9,743 bases of DNA from Candidatus Thorarchaeota archaeon (lineage in GTDB: Archaea > Asgardarchaeota > Thorarchaeia > Thorarchaeales > Thorarchaeaceae): positions 1 through 9,743 of the forward strand of contig JABCSP010000061.1 in NCBI GenBank assembly GCA_018238825.1, in the 5' to 3' direction. Position numbers and translations under genes: made by a program. Shown here one piece after another: positions 1 to 5,573 of this stretch (positions are counted from its first letter, which is position 1; each line of letters opens with the position of its first letter). The notes under the pieces are model-generated. The model worked only from the letters and a program-made list of their open reading frames with translations, was not told the origin of the DNA and did not search any database.

Positions 1-251
1 CGTTTGTGCCTATCAGGGACCTCAGATGGTACCAGTGGTTCCTTTCCAAATCGCGTGACAAGAAATCCCGACACAAAAGTTATTGTCCTATTATTATGCT
101 TGAGATCCCAGACTGACTCAAACATAATTCCTTTCTTCTCTTGATTTCCTTTCATTAAGGTGGAATTCACTTGGATTATTTCATTTCCAAATTCATCGCT
201 TTGAAGTATATCATAAGTCAGTCCTTCTTGTGTGATATTGTCTACCCCCTC
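1..251 (-). CDS. Partial unrecognised leftward reading frame, start unclear
   Basis: On the minus strand this frame is open for about 83 codons, from just after two in-frame TAA codons (252-257) to the left edge. The deduced protein looks ordinary (for example TFVSGFLVTRFGKEPLVPSE) with no low-complexity stretch, but I do not recognise a family. The start is a problem: a strong Shine-Dalgarno-like GAGGGGG lies at 245-251, yet no ATG, GTG or TTG follows at a normal distance. The first usable codons are GTG at 170 and ATG at 155, both without a ribosome binding site. It may be the 5' end of a gene with a rare or mutated start codon, a gene truncated on its 5' side, or a chance open frame. It diverges from the nuclease gene at 561. 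Confidence 0.4.
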
Positions 252-308
252 TTATTAGAATGATATTCTGCTCTGATATCTACTCACATCCTTTAATTCT
301 TTCGAACC

Positions 309-355
309 TGTACGCCCGTACACATAATGTTACTTTCTTGTACCCCGTACACATA
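309..355. repeat. Tandem pair of short palindromes (TGTAC-N3/4-GTACA)
   Basis: Two near-identical 17-18 nt units lie at 309-326 and 339-355, both following TGTAC(G)CCCGTACACATA. Each contains an inverted repeat, TGTAC/GTACA, with a 3-4 nt centre (309-322 and 339-351). Their starts are 30 bp apart, about three helical turns, so two protein dimers could bind the same DNA face. They lie 50-100 bp upstream of a TATA-like box and between divergent reading frames, which suits an operator. The repeat structure is directly visible; the operator role is inferred. A mobile-element left end is the main alternative. Confidence 0.6.
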
Positions 356-370
356 TTTTATGAAATCCGT

Positions 371-392
371 GCACCATTGATTGCTATGGTGC
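371..392. repeat. Inverted repeat, 7-bp arms
   Basis: GCACCAT (371-377) and ATGGTGC (386-392) are perfect reverse complements around an 8-nt centre. The left arm follows a third, degenerate copy of the CCGTRCAC core seen in the two palindromes at 309-355. It sits 16 bp upstream of the TATA-like box at 408-417, so a bound protein could affect initiation at that promoter. Confidence 0.45.
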
Positions 393-407
393 TCATTTTG
401 TAAGTTA

Positions 408-417
408 CTTATAAAAG
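408..417 (+). promoter_or_regulatory. Candidate TATA box upstream of the nuclease gene
   Basis: CTTATAAAAG is close to an archaeal TATA element. Initiation about 25 nt downstream, near 437, would give a leader of about 120 nt before the ATG at 561. The 6-bp inverted repeat at 432-450 would sit at the start of that transcript. A second TATA-like sequence, GTTTAAATGC at 518-527, would place the start near 547 and give a very short leader. I cannot choose between them from sequence. Confidence 0.4.
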
Positions 418-431
418 AGGTCATTATAGAA

Positions 432-450
432 TAGTGGGTCAAAACCACTA
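432..450. repeat. Inverted repeat, 6-bp arms
   Basis: TAGTGG (432-437) and CCACTA (445-450) pair around a 7-nt loop. It coincides with the predicted transcription start from the TATA box at 408-417, so it could be a repressor site or a hairpin at the mRNA 5' end. It is short and could be chance. Confidence 0.35.
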
Positions 451-560
451 ATTCTCCTCATAAATTACGAGTTTATATGTTGCTGTTGGTAACTAGTATA
501 GAATAAAATCTGTATGAGTTTAAATGCTATTTTAGGGACAAAGTTTCGAGGTTATAGTTG

Positions 561-2714
561 ATGAAAAAGGAAAAGCGGCGTCGTCCCCGCTCGTGTAAGA
601 AGCCAAAGGCCTCTGAACAACAGAAAATGGTCGACAACTATTATAGTATTTCATCAACAACGCCCCAGAAAACAGGACTGAAATACCTTGTCGAATCATT
701 CACACTCTGTTCATTGGATAGAGAAGTGAATAAGAAAGGCAAGGGTTATCGACCCGACCCTCGATATAGAAGAGCAAATACTGAGGTCGTGCAGGAAAGA
801 ATTCAAACTGTGACTGGCCAAAAGGTCATTGACACAGACCTCTCTTTGATGGGAATGTATTTTGAGAAATATGTGGAGCTGGTCAATCTTGTTCTTAGTA
901 GAGTTTATTCAGACAAAGAACGAGTGGACTTACTCGGAGAGGAATTGAATTCCTACAGAGGACAAGGGTACAATCTCTTGATGAAGGAAGAATATCTATC
1001 ATATAAGGACAATAAGGATGTTCAGGACCAATGCTTTGAAAGAATGTATAGGAATGTGCTTGAACAAGTAGCCAGGGTCATTCATTCAAATTGGTTACGA
1101 AGACAACTCATGAAGAGTGCAATTGAGTATGTGAGTGAGGATAGAGAAGCTCTTGTCAGGTTGCTGAAGAACAAGTACATTTCCTCAAAGCTGATCAAGA
1201 AAGTCCGAGCTCGATGTGAGAGCACAAAGAACAATGGGACTGGATACTACCATACAGTTTCAGTCCTGAAACAACTCAGGAAGAAACTGGACGAACACAT
1301 CCTCACTGAACGTGGAGAACCTCTTAGTTTCAGAAAATATCAGAGAAAGAGAGTAAGTGGTTATCTCAAAGATTCGTCTGAGTCTGGTGAGGTGTTAGCT
1401 TCGGTGGATGGCCTTCTTCATGAATTCGTATCTGCTGGGTATCCTTTTTCGATTCCTAAGATGCAGTCCCATACAGAGGATTTCTCAGCAAGCAACGAGA
1501 ACGACCCAGGTCAAGGTTACTGGTACTCAGTGGATAAGGAGGATGAGGTCCTATTCTTCCTGAAACTTCCTGAACCTATTGAGGGAAAAGAAGTAGAAGG
1601 GTCTCCCTACAAGACAAAGACCCTATCCTTTAGGTTCCTAGACTGGTTACCTAGATCTGTCGTGAAGGACAGAGCGAAAGCTGAGGTCGCGGAGAAAGAA
1701 GGTAAGTATCATCGAGCAAAGAAGCTGAAGTTCAGAGCTCGCAAGTTCGAGGATATGCACACCCAACTCATGAACACTATTGAACTACAACATGCAGCCT
1801 ATCAGTGTTCCCGACTCAAGTCTCGAAAGGAGAAAGATACTGATAAGGTAAATGAACTGCAAGAGAAGATAGCCAAGCTTAGAAAAACCCGCAAGTGTGG
1901 CCCACCCCGTCTTCTCTTAAGAGATAATAGAGTAACACTACAGATACCATTCCTACCACCAACGAAAGAAATGGCTGATGAGGAACTTGGACCCCGGACC
2001 TATAGAAGGAGAGCAGGAGCTGACCGTGGAGTTCGAGTGCCAATCGTCCTTTCTGTACGTGATGGTAATGGAGGATTTGTAGACGAGATGGTTTCCTTTG
2101 ACAAGTTGATTTCCAAGAGGGATTACCTGAGAACCCAAACACGAGGACTTACTTCCAGAGTGAGGAAGATGCGCAACAACTGGGAACGAAAGCACACAGA
2201 CAGAAGTTATCCCGGTCATCTCCTCAAGAAAGACAGACATCTATCTGCGATATGGAGGAAGGTCGGTAGACTGGACAGAGAGATTGCTAGACAGGTAGCA
2301 AGTCAGACTGTGTGGTTCTGTGAGGAGTATGAGGTCAAGACTCTGAATTTTGAGAATCTGAAGGCCTATACGCCCCCAGCTGGTTGGGGAACGCTGTCTT
2401 GGAGATTAAGCTCAAATCTCTGGTCAAAAATCTTTGACACTGTGATCTACATGCGTCAGAGTCTTGGACATAAGAGAGGAGGAGTATGGACAGTGAGTCC
2501 TGCTTGGACATCTCAGAAGTGTCATGCCTGTGGTGAGAAAGGAGTAAGAGTGGGGACTGAAGGTTCCACTGAAGAGAAGAAAGGAGGAGAGTATTTTCAC
2601 TGTGAGAGCTGTGGAAGTTCACTCCATGCGGATGTCAATGCCGCAAGAAATATTATTGATGTAAAATCATTCAAGCCCAGTGCCGTTACTGGGCAGCAAC
2701 AAACCTTGGCATAA
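561..2714 (+). CDS. Oversized TnpB/Cas12-superfamily RuvC nuclease
   Basis: Probable RNA-guided DNA endonuclease of 717 residues. Numbering from ATG 561, the RuvC-I aspartate is D488 (GADRGVRVPIVLSV), the RuvC-II glutamate E598 (LNFENLKAY) and the RuvC-III aspartate D691 (HADVNAARNI). A zinc knuckle is formed by C654/C657 and C681/C684, after the TnpB-typical PAWTSQKC. The part from D488 onward is TnpB-like in size and order, but about 487 residues precede D488 against roughly 190 in ISDra2 TnpB (408 aa, D191). The N-terminus is very basic (KKEKRRRPRSCKKPK), and residues ~365-445 are highly charged and probably helical. GAGGT at 548-552 supports ATG 561; TTG at 558 is an in-frame alternative. 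No transposase, CRISPR array or adaptation gene lies nearby. Family membership is firm; TnpB-derived orphan, domesticated nuclease or compact Cas12 effector cannot be separated here. Confidence 0.9.
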   Translation: MKKEKRRRPRSCKKPKASEQQKMVDNYYSISSTTPQKTGLKYLVESFTLCSLDREVNKKGKGYRPDPRYRRANTEVVQERIQTVTGQKVIDTDLSLMGMYFEKYVELVNLVLSRVYSDKERVDLLGEELNSYRGQGYNLLMKEEYLSYKDNKDVQDQCFERMYRNVLEQVARVIHSNWLRRQLMKSAIEYVSEDREALVRLLKNKYISSKLIKKVRARCESTKNNGTGYYHTVSVLKQLRKKLDEHILTERGEPLSFRKYQRKRVSGYLKDSSESGEVLASVDGLLHEFVSAGYPFSIPKMQSHTEDFSASNENDPGQGYWYSVDKEDEVLFFLKLPEPIEGKEVEGSPYKTKTLSFRFLDWLPRSVVKDRAKAEVAEKEGKYHRAKKLKFRARKFEDMHTQLMNTIELQHAAYQCSRLKSRKEKDTDKVNELQEKIAKLRKTRKCGPPRLLLRDNRVTLQIPFLPPTKEMADEELGPRTYRRRAGADRGVRVPIVLSVRDGNGGFVDEMVSFDKLISKRDYLRTQTRGLTSRVRKMRNNWERKHTDRSYPGHLLKKDRHLSAIWRKVGRLDREIARQVASQTVWFCEEYEVKTLNFENLKAYTPPAGWGTLSWRLSSNLWSKIFDTVIYMRQSLGHKRGGVWTVSPAWTSQKCHACGEKGVRVGTEGSTEEKKGGEYFHCESCGSSLHADVNAARNIIDVKSFKPSAVTGQQQTLA

Positions 2715-2790
2715 TGTCTAGGTTTTGCTAGGTTACAATCAACGGTAACTGAAATCCAACTGGAAGAAGTCAGGGGTTAGTATTAGAATG
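2660..2790 (+). ncRNA. Candidate omega-like guide RNA region at the 3' end of the nuclease gene
   Basis: In TnpB elements the guide RNA overlaps the 3' end of tnpB and continues into the right end. Here a perfect 7-bp hairpin, GCCCAGT/ACTGGGC (2675-2694), lies in the last coding codons. It is followed by a possible 6-bp stem AAACCT/AGGTTT (2701-2706 with 2720-2725), a direct repeat CTAGGTT (2718-2724 and 2728-2734), and a 5-bp stem GTTAC/GTAAC (2732-2749). This clustering fits a structured RNA, but each stem is short and I see no defined right end or guide boundary. The assignment rests on position and family knowledge. Confidence 0.3.
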
Positions 2791-2829
2791 AAGTTGAACT
2801 GGTACCTGAGTGTGAGCAATATTCTTGCA

Positions 2830-2835
2830 TTTTTT
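2830..2835 (+). terminator. Possible T-tract terminator after the nuclease gene
   Basis: A run of six T residues lies about 115 nt after the nuclease stop codon, in a T-rich context extending to about 2860. Archaeal RNA polymerase often stops on such tracts without a hairpin. It would end the nuclease transcript or candidate guide RNA before the redox operon. The tract is short, so the call is weak. Confidence 0.25.
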
Positions 2836-2937
2836 CTATCATCAGTAGTTTTGCATTTCATATCATCTGGACTTGGTGACAAGGTCGGTCCTGACAAAGT
2901 GATTCTTAAGGTTCATTACTGCTTTAGTATCCGTTCT

Positions 2938-2958
2938 ATACGAATAAGTACTTCGTAT
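2938..2958. repeat. Inverted repeat, 7-bp arms
   Basis: ATACGAA (2938-2944) and TTCGTAT (2952-2958) are perfect reverse complements around TAAGTAC. It lies between the nuclease gene and the redox operon promoter. It could be a regulatory site or an RNA hairpin; nothing in the sequence decides this. Confidence 0.35.
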
Positions 2959-3017
2959 TCTTCGGGACATTGATTTAGTTGTCATAATCCAGCTTGACGA
3001 CCCATCAACTCTTTTAG

Positions 3018-3028
3018 CACATATAATG
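3018..3028 (+). promoter_or_regulatory. Candidate TATA box of the redox operon
   Basis: GCACATATAATG contains a TATA-like core about 90 nt upstream of the polyferredoxin start. Initiation near 3048 would give a leader of about 60 nt that includes the Shine-Dalgarno at 3098-3103. A second candidate, CTTAAATGC near 3055-3063, would give a leader of about 30 nt. Confidence 0.3.
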
Positions 3029-3111
3029 CCAAACTATTGTTCTTAGAGGAACATCTTAAATGCGGCAAGAAAGCATGATAGAGGCGCATATAGATTCGGA
3101 GAGACAGTCCC

Positions 3112-3603
3112 GTGAAGGAAATCCTTACTATCGACTTAGAATTGTGCACAGGATGTAGAAATTGTGAGTTGGCCTGTTCTGTTGCTCATACTCAGTCATT
3201 CAACCCAAAGAGATCCAGAATCCAGATTCTAAAAGATGAAGTCAGAAATCTGGTCGTGCCAATGGTATGCCTACAGTGTGAGAAACCACTATGCCAAGAA
3301 GCATGTCCAAATGGTGCAATAGTTGAGAATGAACACGGAATCTTGTTTGTGAAGGAAGAGATTTGCATTGGTTGTATGAACTGTGTCACCGCATGCATAT
3401 ATGGTGGAATTGCTATTGACCCGCAGACAAAGAAAGCAGTGAAGTGCGACCTCTGTAATGGAGACCCTGCATGTGTCAAGGCATGTGACTATGGTGCAAT
3501 CAGTGTGGCTTCAACAAAACCAGAAGGTCTCCATCAGCGTAGAAAAGCTGTTTCTCCGGCATTTCAAACATTAGGACTTCAAATCGAGGAGGTTCAAGAA
3601 TGA
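3112..3603 (+). CDS. Four-cluster [4Fe-4S] polyferredoxin, electron-transfer partner of the AOR
   Basis: This 163-residue cytoplasmic iron-sulfur protein carries sixteen cysteines in four groups: C12/C15/C18/C22, C53/C56/C61/C65, C85/C88/C91/C95 and C112/C115/C121/C125. This is the layout of the HycB/DMSO-reductase-subunit-B family and would hold four [4Fe-4S] clusters. The start is GTG, preceded by GGAGAG at 3098-3103; an in-frame TAG just upstream excludes a longer form. Its stop overlaps the oxidoreductase start by 4 nt, so the two are translationally coupled and very likely work as a pair. A known parallel is Pyrococcus furiosus WOR5, encoded beside a similar polyferredoxin-like protein. 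It probably relays electrons from the tungsten enzyme to soluble ferredoxin or another acceptor. Confidence 0.9.
   Translation: MKEILTIDLELCTGCRNCELACSVAHTQSFNPKRSRIQILKDEVRNLVVPMVCLQCEKPLCQEACPNGAIVENEHGILFVKEEICIGCMNCVTACIYGGIAIDPQTKKAVKCDLCNGDPACVKACDYGAISVASTKPEGLHQRRKAVSPAFQTLGLQIEEVQE
3586..3593 (+). promoter_or_regulatory. Strong Shine-Dalgarno fixing the AOR start
   Basis: GAGGAGGT ends six nucleotides before the ATG at 3600. It lies inside the last codons of the polyferredoxin gene and, with the 4-nt ATGA overlap, supports translational coupling and fixes the oxidoreductase start. Confidence 0.8.
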
Positions 3604-5528
3604 CATTTCCATACAAAGGCTACGCAGGATATTATCTAGAGGTTGACCTGACCAAGGGAGAGGTCCATAAGAAAGAGATGGAAAAAGAATGGGCTAGATT
3701 GTACCTTGGTGGAAGTGGAGTTTCATCCAAGATTCTCTGGGAGAGAACAACAGTAGAAACAGACCCATTATCTCCTGACAATGTAGTGGTAGTGGGCACA
3801 GGCCCCATCACTGGAGCAATGTTCTCACCTTCAGGGAGAATGATGTTCGCTGCAAGAGGACCACTGACTGGAGTGTGGGCAGAATCTCACGTGGGTGGAT
3901 TTATGGGCCCAGAGATAAAGTACGCAGGCTTTGATTTTGTTATAATCACAGGCCGTTCGAAGAAACCGGTGTATCTCTTCTTGAGAGACGGTAAGGCAGA
4001 ACTACTTGATGCATCACACTTGTGGGGTCAAGAAACAGATACGACAACAAAGATGATTCGAGAAGATCACAAAGACCCGTCAATTGAAACTGCGGTTATT
4101 GGACCCGCAGGAGAGAACCAGGTCCTTTACAGTGGAATCATTGTCGATTTCTATCGTGCAGCAGGGCGAGCAGGGCTTGGAGCAGTTTTGGGTTCCAAAA
4201 ATATGAAGGGTATAGCAGCATCTGGTTCACTGGGACTGGAAGCTTATGACATGGAAAAATATCTGGAAGCAAATGCACAAGAAATGGAGAAACTCAAAGA
4301 CCCACTCTGGAAAGATTCACTTGCCTCACTCAGAAAATATGGTACTACAGATCTTGTTGCCATCATCAACGAAATAGGTCGACTTCCAACGAAGAATCAT
4401 TGGACTGGCTTCTATGAAGATGCAGACGATATTGGTCCAGAAATCATCGCTGAGAAATATCGTATCGCACAAGAGGCATGCCATGGTTGTGCAGTTGGAT
4501 GCAAGTATGTTATCCGTGTAAAGGGAGGAAAATATCCAACAGAACCGATAGGAGGGCCCGAATACGAAACTTTGATGGCCTTTGGTTCAAACTGTATGAA
4601 TAATGATATTGAATCTATCTTTCACATGGGCAAGAGATGTGACTTACTTGGATTGGATACTATCTCTTGTGGAAAGACAATTAGCTTTGCAATGGAACTC
4701 TATGAGAAAGGTATCTGGACAAAGGAAGATACCGATGGTCTAGATCTTACATGGGGTAATGCAGAAGCCCAAGTCGAACTGGTGGAGAAGATTGCCAAGC
4801 GTGAAGGAGTAGGTAAGATACTATCCAATGGAGTTCGAAAGGCGGCAGAGCAGATAGGTGGAGATGCTTGGAAATATGCTATACATGTGAAAGGACTCGA
4901 AGCCTCAGGACAGGATCCTAGAGCACATCAGAGCATTGGACTCACCTATGCGACCAATGTACGTGGTGCAGATCATCTCAGAAGCATATCCTGTATAGAA
5001 GAACTTGGATATCCCAAAATAGCGGGTGATAGGTTCGGTCCAGAGAAAGCGGAAGCCATTCTCGAAATAATGTCTCCTAAACACAAAGGGGAAGTTATTT
5101 GGGATATGGAAGACCTGTATGCTCTTGTTGATTCTGCAGTCATTTGCAAGTACACAACTATGTGGCCTCCAGTTTTCTATTATGATACCTTTGTGAATGT
5201 CATTCCCGCTCTAACTGGTATGGAAGAATGGGGTAATCCAAAGTATGTAAGATTGGCAGGTCAGCGAATTAGTCATCTAAGACGAGCTTTCAATCACAGA
5301 CTTGGAATTACTAGAAAGGATGAAAACCTACCTCCAAGACTCCTATCAGAACCAATGCCAACTGGTCCGGCAAAGGGAGGTCTCCCTGATCTTAGTGAGA
5401 TGCTAGATGAGTACTACGAGTTTCGTGGGTGCGACCGAGAAACAGGTTATCCAAAAGAGACAAAGCTCAAGGAGCTCCAACTTGATTTCGTAGTTGATGA
5501 ACTGAAACCTAAAGGTATGACAAGATAG
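3600..5528 (+). CDS. Tungsten aldehyde:ferredoxin oxidoreductase family enzyme
   Basis: This 642-residue protein belongs to the AOR family, which oxidises aldehydes to carboxylic acids at a tungsten bis-pyranopterin centre and passes electrons to ferredoxin through one [4Fe-4S] cluster. Cluster ligands are visible as C294, C297 and C301 (CHGCAVGC), with C516 (SAVICKYT) as the likely fourth. Cofactor-binding signatures include TGPITG...PSGR in the N-terminal domain, GRAGLGAVLGSKNMKG, GGPEYET (E321, E323), LGLDTISCG, and DPRAH followed by GADHLR (H459). Length fits the family (about 600-650). The polyferredoxin partner points to WOR5- or YdhV-like members rather than stand-alone AOR. The natural substrate cannot be told from sequence; a range of aldehydes, or a reductive role as in benzoyl-CoA reductase-like relatives, are possible. 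Confidence 0.92.
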   Translation: MTFPYKGYAGYYLEVDLTKGEVHKKEMEKEWARLYLGGSGVSSKILWERTTVETDPLSPDNVVVVGTGPITGAMFSPSGRMMFAARGPLTGVWAESHVGGFMGPEIKYAGFDFVIITGRSKKPVYLFLRDGKAELLDASHLWGQETDTTTKMIREDHKDPSIETAVIGPAGENQVLYSGIIVDFYRAAGRAGLGAVLGSKNMKGIAASGSLGLEAYDMEKYLEANAQEMEKLKDPLWKDSLASLRKYGTTDLVAIINEIGRLPTKNHWTGFYEDADDIGPEIIAEKYRIAQEACHGCAVGCKYVIRVKGGKYPTEPIGGPEYETLMAFGSNCMNNDIESIFHMGKRCDLLGLDTISCGKTISFAMELYEKGIWTKEDTDGLDLTWGNAEAQVELVEKIAKREGVGKILSNGVRKAAEQIGGDAWKYAIHVKGLEASGQDPRAHQSIGLTYATNVRGADHLRSISCIEELGYPKIAGDRFGPEKAEAILEIMSPKHKGEVIWDMEDLYALVDSAVICKYTTMWPPVFYYDTFVNVIPALTGMEEWGNPKYVRLAGQRISHLRRAFNHRLGITRKDENLPPRLLSEPMPTGPAKGGLPDLSEMLDEYYEFRGCDRETGYPKETKLKELQLDFVVDELKPKGMTR

Positions 5529-5573
5529 ACTTTGAAGCACATGGTTTATGTTGAATAACATGTATGTGGCCCT
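5529..5573 (+). promoter_or_regulatory. Short spacer with possible internal promoter
   Basis: The 45 nt between the oxidoreductase and flavoprotein genes hold a TATA-like GTTTATG near 5544-5550 and a small inverted repeat, ATGTT/AACAT (5548-5561). No Shine-Dalgarno precedes the ATG at 5574, and an in-frame TAA at 5556 rules out a longer protein. A start about 25 nt from the TATA-like element would give a nearly leaderless transcript, so the flavoprotein gene may have its own promoter besides readthrough from the operon. Confidence 0.25.

Larger units (their letters stand above)
2715..3111. other. Intergenic region between nuclease gene and redox operon
   Basis: This 397-nt stretch has no convincing gene. 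It contains, in order, the 3' part of the candidate guide RNA, a T-tract, a 7-bp hairpin (2938-2958), TATA-like sequences (near 3021 and 3056) and the polyferredoxin's ribosome binding site GGAGAG at 3098-3103. Short open frames exist on both strands, but none has a good ribosome binding site or a recognisable product. Confidence 0.6.

Noticed and set aside
309..392. Possible CRISPR array near the nuclease gene
   Set aside because: Only two good copies of a 17-18 nt unit exist, separated by 12 nt, with a third degenerate core at unequal spacing. This is too short and too few for repeats with spacers; operator or element-end repeats fit better.
1879..2622. Several leftward frames of 87-95 codons inside the nuclease gene
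   Set aside because: They overlap conserved RuvC and zinc-knuckle coding sequence on the other strand and have no features of their own.
2788..2973. 61-codon rightward frame with a hydrophobic stretch after the nuclease gene
   Set aside because: No good ribosome binding site, no recognisable family, a T-tract within its first third, and a Ser/Ile-rich tail typical of noncoding translation. The hydrophobic stretch reflects local T-richness.
3600..5528. Formaldehyde or glyceraldehyde-3-phosphate specific identity for the AOR-family enzyme
   Set aside because: Length and motifs fit the family as a whole, but no substrate-defining residue can be read reliably, so no specific gene symbol was given.
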